Shown here: in pieces, positions 25,247-32,987 of the stretch
Numbering within the stretch: the stretch's first letter is position 1
How the letters are laid out: every line of letters starts with the position of its first letter
Source: DASRAJ01 sp039920305
Lineage (GTDB): Bacteria; Bacteroidota; Bacteroidia; Chitinophagales; UBA10324
Length of the DNA stretch: 41,177 nucleotides
Direction: 5' to 3'
NCBI GenBank assembly: GCA_039920305.1
Contig: JBDSEA010000210.1
Coordinates: 1-41,177, forward strand
Translations under genes and position numbers: made by a program
The notes under the pieces: model-generated
What the model saw: only the letters and a program-made list of their open reading frames with translations
Database searches by the model: none
Told to the model about the DNA's origin: nothing

Positions 25247-26218
25247 ATGCGATTATTGATAATTATGATTTTGCTGTTTAACCTTTCTGCTGTTAATGCA
25301 CAGCGCAGTGGTGCTGTTTTTTTTCCCCTGCAAAATCAAACAGTTGGTGGCTCAGATCTCCGTGACATCACGGATACCATCATGCCGCTGAGTTTTATTC
25401 CTGCAAGCGAAGGCGGACTCGGATGTTTTACCGGGATTTACTCTTCACCAGATTCCGGTTATGTAACGGGAAATAATCAATATGGTGACCTGGAGAAGGC
25501 ACAATTTTTCGCGTTGTCACAAATGGGTTATGCAGACTCCGGATCGTTGCAAAGTGTGCTTGTAAAATTTTCATACAAAACGCAGAATGCTTATCCTGAA
25601 AATGTAGTGGTAAAAATTTACAGTGCTGATACTTCCGGCAACATCCCAGCAAATGTTATCGCTACTTCTGAGTCTGTCAACCTGTCTTCAATCAATACTG
25701 ATGGCGGTTACACACAGTTTATTTTCACAACGCCGGTAACAGTGAGTGATTCATTTTTTGCGAGTGTCCAGCTCCCGGTATCCACCGGAGATACACTCGT
25801 AATCTTAAGTACACAGGATAATTGTGTTGGTAATAGTGGCTGGTCATGGGAATTATGGAATGATTTCACCTGGCACACCATCAGCGATTCATGGGTTTTA
25901 AATCTTGACCTTGCTATATTTCCGGTTATTTCTTTTCCGGATATCAGCGGCGTAAATGAAATTGATAACAACACCCTGCAATTGTTTCCCAACCCGGCTG
26001 ATGACTTATGTACCCTGTTCCTCCCGGGCTTTAATTCTGATCACTTTTCCATTAGCATATTCGATCAAAGCAGAAAGCTGATCAACCAGCAGGTTACACC
26101 TTATTCATCGTCCTCAATAAAATTGAATTGCTCGGAGCTGGAAGCCGGCATTTATATAATTCAAGCACAAAGCTTCAGGCAAATCGCAACTGCAAAGCTG
26201 ATAGTATTACGCCAATAG
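25247..26218 (+). CDS. Type IX secreted hypothetical protein (Por sorting domain)
   Basis: This protein has 323 residues from ATG 25247. The signal peptide is MRLLIIMILLFNLSAVNAQ (cleavage after residue 18 or 19). The cargo, about residues 20-240, is a Ser/Thr/Asn-rich beta region with VKIYSADTSGNIPANVIATS, resembling the jelly-roll-like domains of secreted Bacteroidota proteins that report on component coordinates; I assign no family. From about residue 246, LFPNPADDLCTLFLPGF begins a type A sorting domain, with SISIFDQSRKLI and ELEAGIYIIQAQS. The TTG at 25229 belongs to the -7 box, so the ATG is the start. It is the first of three successive same-strand type IX cargo genes. Confidence 0.85.
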   Translation: MRLLIIMILLFNLSAVNAQRSGAVFFPLQNQTVGGSDLRDITDTIMPLSFIPASEGGLGCFTGIYSSPDSGYVTGNNQYGDLEKAQFFALSQMGYADSGSLQSVLVKFSYKTQNAYPENVVVKIYSADTSGNIPANVIATSESVNLSSINTDGGYTQFIFTTPVTVSDSFFASVQLPVSTGDTLVILSTQDNCVGNSGWSWELWNDFTWHTISDSWVLNLDLAIFPVISFPDISGVNEIDNNTLQLFPNPADDLCTLFLPGFNSDHFSISIFDQSRKLINQQVTPYSSSSIKLNCSELEAGIYIIQAQSFRQIATAKLIVLRQ

Positions 26219-26270
26219 TATTGTTGCCGATAGTAATCAACACTTTGACGAATTAGTGACGAACTTTTTT

Positions 26271-26299
26271 TTGTCATTTTTTAAATTATACTATATTTG
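26271..26299 (+). promoter_or_regulatory. Bacteroidota promoter (TTG - N18 - TATATTTG)
   Basis: A -33 TTG at 26271-26273 and an exact -7 TATATTTG at 26292-26299 are separated by 18 bases; the ATG follows 17 bases later. The gene therefore has its own promoter and is not read only from the preceding cargo gene. Confidence 0.7.
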
Positions 26300-26316
26300 G
26301 CAAAAACATCTAAACA

Positions 26317-27483
26317 ATGAAAAAAATTTACATAGCAATTTCATTTCTGTTACTAATTACTTCAGTAAATGCGCAGATTCCTTACCGGCATCTTTTCGGA
26401 AGTTCTTTTAATGGTGCTGAACTTCAGCAATACAAGGCATCACGCTTACCGGTGCTGGGCAGTTCTACGCGGGATATTTATCAGTTTTACATTGACTACA
26501 GCGCATCCAGTTATGATGATCTATTTTATGTCTGGCCTTTCAATACTGAGTACAATTCCAATGATGCATTTCCGCTCAATTATTCTGCAGTGGTGATGAA
26601 TTATCTTACAGGCTATACGGATCCTGCTGATCCTATTAATTCATTCATTGATTGGTCTGTGTTAGGACTAAGTGATTCATTTCCCTCTAATGTTTCCATA
26701 ACCATTGACAGCGTTTACAACCTTGTAACTCACATGAACCTTACTGGACACCTCGATACCTTTGTTTTGAAAATTGTAAAGACCCTTACCAACGGAGCTC
26801 CAAGTACCGCAAGTGCGTCAATTCTATGGTCGCAACGTGATTCTGCGGATTTTGGTCTTTCGCCGGATAACACCTGGTTGGGTCAAATTGTGCTACTCGC
26901 CGGAGGACCTGAATATCATCTTGACACAGGACAAATGATTGCTGCTGTCGTTGAGTACTACAATAAGGATAAAACGGATACTTTTGGAATTATTTCCGGC
27001 TGTATCAACGATGGTTCCGGGGGCGCAGCCGATTTCAGCACTTTCCACAACTCCTATATGCGTCTTCCACCGAATATACCCAATATTACTAAAAATGCAA
27101 ACATCGGCTATGACACGGATTACGATGGCATAGTTGACAAGGCATTTGAAGCGCAGAATTGGAACTGGATTTTTCTCATTACATTGAACACGGTAGTTGG
27201 AATTGCTGACAACTTTGATAATCTGAAAGTTACTTGCGTAACGCCGAATCCGGCATCTGGCGTGACTAACATTTTATATGGTCTGAAAGAAGCAAGTTCT
27301 GTAACCATAAATCTTTTTGATTTACAAGGTAGAATGGTAAGGCAATTGTATAATGGTAATGATGGTGCGGGATCCTTCGTTCGCAACATTAATCTTGGCA
27401 ATATAAACTCAGGAACTTACTTTGTTTCAGTTAAGGCAGGGAATGGTGCTCCTGCTATTTCAAAATTGATCGTGAGCAAATAA
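26317..27483 (+). CDS. Type IX secreted hypothetical protein (Por sorting domain)
   Basis: This is a 388-residue exported protein. The signal peptide is MKKIYIAISFLLLITSVNAQ. The mature part is rich in aromatic residues, Ser and Asp; it has YDTDYDGIVDKAFE near residue 270, a possible calcium-binding D-x-D-x-D-G loop. Its central region matches no family that I recognise. The C-terminal ~85 residues, from TCVTPNPASGVTNILYGL, form a type A sorting domain with VTINLFDLQGRMVRQLY and INSGTYFVSVKAG, ending KLIVSK. A strong terminator follows at 27508-27544, so it is a single-gene unit. Confidence 0.85.
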   Translation: MKKIYIAISFLLLITSVNAQIPYRHLFGSSFNGAELQQYKASRLPVLGSSTRDIYQFYIDYSASSYDDLFYVWPFNTEYNSNDAFPLNYSAVVMNYLTGYTDPADPINSFIDWSVLGLSDSFPSNVSITIDSVYNLVTHMNLTGHLDTFVLKIVKTLTNGAPSTASASILWSQRDSADFGLSPDNTWLGQIVLLAGGPEYHLDTGQMIAAVVEYYNKDKTDTFGIISGCINDGSGGAADFSTFHNSYMRLPPNIPNITKNANIGYDTDYDGIVDKAFEAQNWNWIFLITLNTVVGIADNFDNLKVTCVTPNPASGVTNILYGLKEASSVTINLFDLQGRMVRQLYNGNDGAGSFVRNINLGNINSGTYFVSVKAGNGAPAISKLIVSK

Positions 27484-27507
27484 TTTAGTTAGGCTTTGTC
27501 GCTAATG

Positions 27508-27544
27508 AAATCCTCTGTCGTGGTGAATAAACGACAGAGGATTT
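27508..27544 (+). terminator. Hairpin terminator after the 26317-27483 gene
   Basis: A perfect 13-base inverted repeat (AAATCCTCTGTCG 27508-27520, CGACAGAGGATTT 27532-27544) with an 11-base loop starts 24 bases past the stop codon. The T-run is short (four T). Confidence 0.8.
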
Positions 27545-27775
27545 TGTAGGATATCCTCATGTACCAATGTAATTCAATGAAGGAAACAAGTGGTGATAGC
27601 TGCGAAATGTTTTATTTTACTCTTACAGGTGCCTTGCTTGCTGCATTCAAGTTGCTGCCTTGGCAATTGTTAACCAGAATAACGCGAGAAGCCGTTCAAA
27701 TATCAATTATATTTGCTGTTAAACTAAAATGTAACTATTATAAAACACAGTTATTACTTTTCCAATTTAAGCAGT

Positions 27776-29557
27776 TTGATTAGAATCTGCTTCATTACAA
27801 TCACCTGTTCTCTATTTCTTAAAAATAGTTTACAAGCCCAGATGAAATATTGGACAGTGCCTCCGAAAAAAATTTTGATTACAGCAGCGGGTACAGTAGT
27901 TTCTACGTTGCCAGGGGCATCAGAAGTTCAATATGAAGTTAGCAATGGAGTTTATGAACAAAATGGAACTCCTATCTTTTATGTAGTAGATCTTACTATT
28001 TACAATTCAACCGGAACTTCAATTGGCGCATTGAATTGTTTATCTTCGGGTATCAACACATACTGCACTGAAGGCGAGGAGATTTCCATTGTTCCTGTAC
28101 CGAATACCTGCCGGCAATATTATGTAATCTATGAAATGGGTGGAGGAATTAGTGGTTCAGCTGTGGGATATGCAAAACTAGATTGCTCAAGTGGTGTAAC
28201 AATTGTACAAAACGGAATTTTGATTGACACATGGGGAGGAAATGCGAGCAGTATTGCAGTTTCAAAAACTACTAATTCAACTGGCAATCGGTATCTTTTT
28301 GCAATGGGTTACTCAAGTTTAAAACGATATTCAATTACGAATACTGGTTTTTCTAGTGGTTTAACGATCGTAGATATAACCAACTTTGCAGGTAATTTTG
28401 ATTGGCAATCAAGTCAACTAGTACTTTCTCCTGATCAAAACAAGTTATGTTGGGCAGCCGGAGGAGGCTTTACGAACAAAATTTTTGAGATTAGTTTAAA
28501 TGCATATGCTTTTTCTGCGGCAACTTCTTTCACCTTGACTGGAGATACTTATTTGCATGGAGTTGAATTCAACTCAACTTCAACACGAATTTTTGTTTCA
28601 ACGAACAGTGGTTTGAAATGGGCATCATGGTTAAGCTCGACTTTTACTTTAATTTCAAGTTCGTCAACTTATAACAATACTCAGTTCGGGCTCGGACTCA
28701 ATAATTATATTTATTGCCTAAACAATATCGGCAAGTATGGAAGAATTGATGCTAATATCACAGTGCCGACTGTAAACAGTACATTTCCCACAATAATAAA
28801 TTACGGAAATGCTTCGTATCCTAATCTGGGAAGTAGCTGCTACAGATTACCTGATCAGGTGGACGGAGATGATTATACCTATTTCTTTGGGATTCCAATA
28901 AGCGGATCTTGGTTACAAACTACCTGCACTTTTCCTGCAGGCGTACAACCAAGCAACTCTTGTACAAGTCCAACAATCGTTAGTGCTAACATTGGGGGAA
29001 TACTTGCCAGCGGAATAGGATCAAGTATTACGTCATGGACGGTAGGTATACAGGAATATTCGTCATACTGTGCAATCCCACTCAATGGTCTCAATGTAAG
29101 CTATACTTATTCTGCTTCTGGATCATTTTCCTCAGTATTTAAGTCATACAATGATATCATTTTCGCTGCGACTGGAATGTCTAACTGGTGGACGAATAAC
29201 CCTAATAAAAAATTTCATATTTCTTATTATGTTACTAACTCTTGTGGGAATACTGCTACTACATCAGGATGGGTCATCAATTCAGATTTCAGTTGTAAAG
29301 GCAGTTTGGATATGTATCAACAGAAGTCATTAACAATATTCCCAAATCCAGCATCCCGAGAATTAACGGTAGCTGACATCCCTCAAGGTGTAACTCAGAT
29401 TTATATTACCGACGTAGAAGGAAAGATAATAAAAGCGGTAAAGATCTTTGATGCAGCTGAAATAATTCTTCCAGTTTCGGAATTATCTGATGGTATCTAC
29501 TTGCTTCGCACTGAAGGACAACAAAGTGTAGTTAACAAATTCATAGTAAAAAATTAA
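27776..29557 (+). CDS. Type IX secreted protein, TTG or lost start (Por sorting domain)
   Basis: This is a 593-residue exported protein. Residues 1-22 read as a signal peptide (ICFITITCSLFLKNSLQAQ), but the only start that keeps it is TTG 27776; no ATG or GTG lies between it and the upstream stop at 27725, and the next ATG (27842) falls after the cleavage site. The mature part resembles a beta-propeller-like repeat protein (YLFAMGYSSLKRYSIT; QLVLSPDQNKLCWAAGG; YLHGVEFNSTSTRIFVSTN), up to about residue 400. A type A sorting domain occupies the last ~80 residues (SLTIFPNPASRELTVADI to KFIVKN). Its base composition looks AT-richer than its neighbours. The function is unknown. Confidence 0.78.
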   Translation: MIRICFITITCSLFLKNSLQAQMKYWTVPPKKILITAAGTVVSTLPGASEVQYEVSNGVYEQNGTPIFYVVDLTIYNSTGTSIGALNCLSSGINTYCTEGEEISIVPVPNTCRQYYVIYEMGGGISGSAVGYAKLDCSSGVTIVQNGILIDTWGGNASSIAVSKTTNSTGNRYLFAMGYSSLKRYSITNTGFSSGLTIVDITNFAGNFDWQSSQLVLSPDQNKLCWAAGGGFTNKIFEISLNAYAFSAATSFTLTGDTYLHGVEFNSTSTRIFVSTNSGLKWASWLSSTFTLISSSSTYNNTQFGLGLNNYIYCLNNIGKYGRIDANITVPTVNSTFPTIINYGNASYPNLGSSCYRLPDQVDGDDYTYFFGIPISGSWLQTTCTFPAGVQPSNSCTSPTIVSANIGGILASGIGSSITSWTVGIQEYSSYCAIPLNGLNVSYTYSASGSFSSVFKSYNDIIFAATGMSNWWTNNPNKKFHISYYVTNSCGNTATTSGWVINSDFSCKGSLDMYQQKSLTIFPNPASRELTVADIPQGVTQIYITDVEGKIIKAVKIFDAAEIILPVSELSDGIYLLRTEGQQSVVNKFIVKN

Positions 29558-29561
29558 ATTC

Positions 29562-29596
29562 AGCAGGATGATGACAGCATCATCCTGCTTTATCTT
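29562..29596. terminator. Bidirectional terminator between the secreted protein and ilvE
   Basis: A perfect 12-base stem (AGCAGGATGATG 29562-29573, CATCATCCTGCT 29578-29589) with a four-base loop lies between convergent genes. A short T-rich tail follows on the plus strand, and an A-rich flank lies on the other side, so it can serve both directions. Confidence 0.85.
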
Positions 29597-29622
29597 ATAT
29601 TCATATCAGGAATAAGGAAATG

Positions 29623-30705
29623 TTAAACCTCAGCCATCAGTTTGCTCTGCACCTTTACACGCCACCCGAATGGATCATCGAGTAACCCAGCCTTTATTTC
29701 TTCCATTTCATTTTTAAGCCGTTCTGCAAATGGTCGGTTTTTTACCGGCGGCAGCTCGATAGTTTTTCCGCGATCCTGAATGTGTGAAATGGGTACAATA
29801 CTGGCAGCAGTTCCGGTTCCGAATGCATCCTGCAATACGCCTTTCTCATGCGCTTCAAAAACTTCACCTACTGAAATTTTTCTTTCTTCTACCTGAATAC
29901 CATGGTGCTTAAGAAGCTGCATGGTACTGTCACGTGTAACTCCGTCGAGAATGGTGCCATCAAGCTCCGGTGTAATGGCAACATTGTCAATAACAAAAAA
30001 CACATTCATTGTTCCAATCTCCTGGATGTATTTATGCTCATTGCCGTCAGTCCATAAAATTTGCTCAAAACCATTTTCAATGGCTTCCCTTAACGGCAGC
30101 ATGGATGCTCCATAGTTTCCCGCAGCTTTTGCAAAACCTACTCCACCCGGAAAAGCACGAACATATTTTTGGGTGGTCATCACTTTTACCGGCTTGGGAT
30201 AATACAAGCCTGCCGGTGATGTGATGATGATAAATTTGAAAAACTCTGTTGGCCTTACACCAATAAACCGATCCATCGCAAACATGAAAGGGCGGACATA
30301 GAGAGAACACCCTTTTTGTGAGGGGATCCAAGCCTGGTCCAGAAATACAAGCTCATTGAGAGCATCGAGCCAAAGTTCAAGGGGAATCTCCGGCATCGCC
30401 ATCCTCGCAGCCGAAATATTAAACCGCTTAAAATTCATTTCAGGACGAAAGAGCAACGGGTCACCCTGTGGATCTTTAAAGGCCTTCATGCCCTCAAAAA
30501 TTATTTGACCATAATGCAGGGCGGATGAAGCAGGGCTGAATGGGATATTTCCATACGGAATGATCTTGCAATCAGTCCACTTCCCTTTTCTGCATTCAGC
30601 TACGAACATGTGATCACTATACAGCTTTCCGAATTGAAGATTATCAAAATCAACTGTATCCAGTCTTGAAACCTCAGTATGTTCCATGTGAAATGGATAT
30701 TTCAT
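29623..30705 (-). CDS. ilvE: Branched-chain amino acid aminotransferase
   Basis: This PLP enzyme exchanges amino groups between glutamate and the 2-oxo acids of leucine, isoleucine and valine. The 360-residue length and motifs place it in the eukaryote-like BCAT group of fold type IV: MFVAECRKGKWTD, IPFSPASSALHYGQIIFEGMKAFK (substrate lid), FRPEMNFKRFNISAARM, LYVRPFMFA, the PLP-Lys region AKAAGNYGASMLPL, EIGTMNVFFV and DGVTRDSTMQLL for phosphate binding, then GTGTAASIVPI. The start at 30703-30705 is accepted, though ATG 30685-30687 (MEHTEV) is possible. It is divergent from the next gene by about 100 bases. Confidence 0.96.
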   Translation of the reverse strand: MKYPFHMEHTEVSRLDTVDFDNLQFGKLYSDHMFVAECRKGKWTDCKIIPYGNIPFSPASSALHYGQIIFEGMKAFKDPQGDPLLFRPEMNFKRFNISAARMAMPEIPLELWLDALNELVFLDQAWIPSQKGCSLYVRPFMFAMDRFIGVRPTEFFKFIIITSPAGLYYPKPVKVMTTQKYVRAFPGGVGFAKAAGNYGASMLPLREAIENGFEQILWTDGNEHKYIQEIGTMNVFFVIDNVAITPELDGTILDGVTRDSTMQLLKHHGIQVEERKISVGEVFEAHEKGVLQDAFGTGTAASIVPISHIQDRGKTIELPPVKNRPFAERLKNEMEEIKAGLLDDPFGWRVKVQSKLMAEV

Positions 30706-30757
30706 GCGGCATTCATTTTTTGGGTGAAAAGAAGCGGTGTTAAAAATAAAGAAAGGT

Positions 30758-30791
30758 TTGTAGCTTGGCGCGTGGATGAATGATATTTTTG
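30758..30791 (+). promoter_or_regulatory. Bacteroidota promoter (TTG - N23 - TATTTTTG)
   Basis: A TTG at 30758-30760 is followed after 23 bases by an exact -7 box (30784-30791). The box overlaps the first codons of the longest open frame (from 30780), so the real start of the next gene is downstream. Confidence 0.6.
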
Positions 30792-30812
30792 ATGCTCAAA
30801 CAATTAATAACA

Positions 30813-31310
30813 ATGCAGGAAGCAATGAACCATGAAATGTATCGCCAGCTTTTTGACACTGATATTTTCATTGTTCAGGATCATGATAATGTTAACTCTT
30901 TCAGCCTTTCTGAACATCCTTCGGATTTTATAAAATTGCTCATCCTGCTGAAGGATGATGACAATATAAAAGCGGATGCGGGATCTATTGAGTTATTAAA
31001 AAAGATTGCTGACTTTAAAAACTATAACCTGGGCCGTGAAAAAATAAGAGTTGCAAACATTTCAAACCAGTTTACATCATTTCTGCGGCTTTCAAAACAG
31101 TTTTCATCACCCAATATAGTTTGCTTCGGAATTTCCGCAGGCGAACTTGGTTTACAGATTGATGCTGAAATTAATCAGCTCATCTGTTTTGCGGGAGTAA
31201 AACTCATATTTACCGAATCTCTTCAGGTTATTTTGAATAATGAAAAAATGAAGAAGCAATTTTTCAATGATGCATTACTTCCGATGCTGACAAAGGACCT
31301 GCCTGAATGA
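30813..31310 (+). CDS. Hypothetical protein, possible DNA polymerase III psi (HolD)-like
   Basis: This is a 165-residue cytoplasmic protein with no obvious motif. From about residue 1 (MQEAMNHEMYRQLFDTDIFIVQ) the pattern is an N-terminal helix plus strand. Then follow a strand (FIKLLILLKDDD), a helix (SIELLKKIADFKNYNL), a strand (REKIRVANIS), a strand with a short loop (SPNIVCFGISAGELGL) and a last strand-helix block (KLIFTESLQVILNNEKMKKQFFNDALLPML). This order and the 'SL..IL.N...K' ending remind me of E. coli HolD, the clamp-loader psi subunit with a uracil-glycosylase-like fold. The resemblance is a by-eye impression, not demonstrated. The start is ATG 30813, downstream of the -7 box. It overlaps rdgB by four bases (ATGA), so the two are translated together. 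Confidence 0.65.
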   Translation: MQEAMNHEMYRQLFDTDIFIVQDHDNVNSFSLSEHPSDFIKLLILLKDDDNIKADAGSIELLKKIADFKNYNLGREKIRVANISNQFTSFLRLSKQFSSPNIVCFGISAGELGLQIDAEINQLICFAGVKLIFTESLQVILNNEKMKKQFFNDALLPMLTKDLPE

Positions 31311-31897
31311 AACTAATAGTTGCAACACAGAATCAACACAAAAAGAAAGAGATCCTATCGCTGCTGGGCGATTCATTTGAGATCATTTCACTCAGTGATC
31401 TGAATTATTTCGATGAGCTCCCGGAAACTCATTCCACGCTCCGGGAAAATGCTGATGAAAAAGCAACCTTTGTCAATAATTACTTTCAAGCCGATTGTTT
31501 TGCAGAAGATACCGGATTGGAGATTGATCATCTGAACGGCGCCCCGGGTGTGTTATCGGCCCGGTATGCGGGAGTCCAAAAAAATTCCCGGGATAATACA
31601 GAACTTGTAATTAAAACAATGGAAGGGGTCAAAAATCGCTCAGCAAGATTCCAAACTGTGATTTGCCTGATTTTAAACAACAAAAAGGTTTTCTTCGGGG
31701 GAAGTGTAAATGGCATGATTTCCAGCTATCCACAAGGCGATTCCGGATTTGGCTATGACGCTATTTTTATACCTGAAGGGTTTCAAAAGACTTATGCCCA
31801 GATGGATTTCGTGGAAAAAAATAATATCAGCCACCGTAAAAATGCTTTGGAGAAAATGAAAGCGTTCTTATTACCGGGGCAAGCGGTAAAGCAATAA
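31307..31897 (+). CDS. rdgB: RdgB/HAM1-family XTP/dITP pyrophosphatase
   Basis: RdgB hydrolyses non-canonical purine triphosphates (dITP, XTP) to monophosphates, so that they are not built into DNA. The 196-residue sequence has the family N-terminus LIVATQNQHKKKEIL, ENADEKA, FAEDTGLEIDHLNGAPGVLSARYAG (metal/substrate loop), FGGSVNGMI, GDSGFGYDAIFIPEG and the C-terminal SHRKNALEKM. All active-site segments look complete. Its ATG overlaps the stop of the previous gene by four bases. It is convergent with the DUF6089 gene, 16 bases apart. Confidence 0.96.
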   Translation: MKLIVATQNQHKKKEILSLLGDSFEIISLSDLNYFDELPETHSTLRENADEKATFVNNYFQADCFAEDTGLEIDHLNGAPGVLSARYAGVQKNSRDNTELVIKTMEGVKNRSARFQTVICLILNNKKVFFGGSVNGMISSYPQGDSGFGYDAIFIPEGFQKTYAQMDFVEKNNISHRKNALEKMKAFLLPGQAVKQ

Positions 31898-31913
31898 GCC
31901 AGCCGGAAAAGCT

Positions 31914-32897
31914 TTACTTCCGCTTCTTTGAATGCACACCTGACTGGCCTCCTGAGCCGCCCCATTTCATGCACTTTAGCTGCGACTTTGCATTCACGTG
32001 TCGCTGCCCAATTACATAGGCAAAAGAAAAGGTTGGATAGATATAGTGATCTTTATCTTTTGGATCACCGCGCTGCGCTTCAGGGGCAGTTACCTGAGCG
32101 TGTAAGCCATCAGGATCAATAAGGTCCGACTGTACTGACAATTCGTAAGCAAGGGCTGCAGATGCCGGATCATTTGAAAAAAAATTGTTGAAATCAGCCT
32201 GCGCAACATAATCTGTACTTACATCATCAATATAATCAGTGAATGTTTTACGGTCAGCATATTCCACGCCTATGATAAACTCACGGGTAACATTATAGCG
32301 CAATCCCGCACCCATAGGAATGCATGGCTGATACAGCTTGTATTCTTTAGCATCAATGCCCGGAAATCCCTGCCCTTCAGTATGCAATGGCTTAAGGGCA
32401 ACTTCTGAACCCTGGTGCAAGCCTTTTGGGTTGAAATGAAACATACCAGCGCCTATCAGTAAATAGGGACCCCATCTTTTGTCCATATTGCCCGGCTCAT
32501 ACCTGATGAGATAATATTCTGCCTGTACACTCACTTCCCATAACTTACTATGAAAATTCAGATTGCGGTACCAGCGAAACCACTCAGGGGCAAATAGTTG
32601 TTTGGGTTCAATCAGCTGATCGTCACCGGCCACCCCAGAATAGGAAGCCTGAATTCTAAATCCTAAATGGCGTGATGCCTGATAATGATAGCTGAGCATT
32701 CCTACCGGCTTCAAAAGAGATCGCTCGAGGTCGAAAAAAAGCGGCCGGCCAATGAAATTAGCTCCTCCCAGATCACCAAAGAAAAGAGTTGAGCCAATGC
32801 TAACTGCAATATCTGTACGCGGGGGATGCTGGGCTTTAATTAAAGCGGGGAGGAAAATCGAAATTGTAACAAAGAATATGACGATTCCCTTTTTCAT
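31914..32897 (-). CDS. DUF6089-type outer-membrane beta-barrel protein
   Basis: This 327-residue protein has a signal peptide (MKKGIVIFFVTISIFLPALIKAQ). The mature part has alternating hydrophobic strands ending in aromatics, characteristic of an outer-membrane barrel: STLFFGDLGGANFIG at the start, then HYQASRHLGFRIQASYSGV, WEVSVQAEYYLIRY, GPYLLIGAGMFHFNPKG, GLRYNVTREFIIGVEYADRKTFTDYIDDVSTDYV, and a late strand YPTFSFAYVIGQR. The FFGDLGG opening and TDYIDDVS block are recognisable from the DUF6089 family of Bacteroidota, whose role is not known. The C-terminus is basic (HSKKRK) rather than ending in an aromatic residue. A -7 box lies 19 bases upstream. Confidence 0.8.
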   Translation of the reverse strand: MKKGIVIFFVTISIFLPALIKAQHPPRTDIAVSIGSTLFFGDLGGANFIGRPLFFDLERSLLKPVGMLSYHYQASRHLGFRIQASYSGVAGDDQLIEPKQLFAPEWFRWYRNLNFHSKLWEVSVQAEYYLIRYEPGNMDKRWGPYLLIGAGMFHFNPKGLHQGSEVALKPLHTEGQGFPGIDAKEYKLYQPCIPMGAGLRYNVTREFIIGVEYADRKTFTDYIDDVSTDYVAQADFNNFFSNDPASAALAYELSVQSDLIDPDGLHAQVTAPEAQRGDPKDKDHYIYPTFSFAYVIGQRHVNAKSQLKCMKWGGSGGQSGVHSKKRK

Positions 32898-32916
32898 TGA
32901 TGATTGTGATATGGTT

Positions 32917-32924
32917 CAAAAGTA
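32917..32924 (-). promoter_or_regulatory. -7 promoter box (TACTTTTG) for the DUF6089 gene
   Basis: The minus strand reads TACTTTTG, ending 19 bases before the start codon. It is an exact match; no -33 TTG is visible. Confidence 0.5.
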
Positions 32925-32987
32925 AAAAAATCCTGTAAACAGAATACTACTGCACGGTTTAAAGGAAAATCATTATGCTGATCCCGA

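Noticed and set aside
27559..27783. 74-codon open frame between two secreted-protein genes
   Set aside because: It has no recognisable domain, lies directly after a terminator, overlaps the following gene and has no -7 box. It is probably chance coding in an AT-rich leader.
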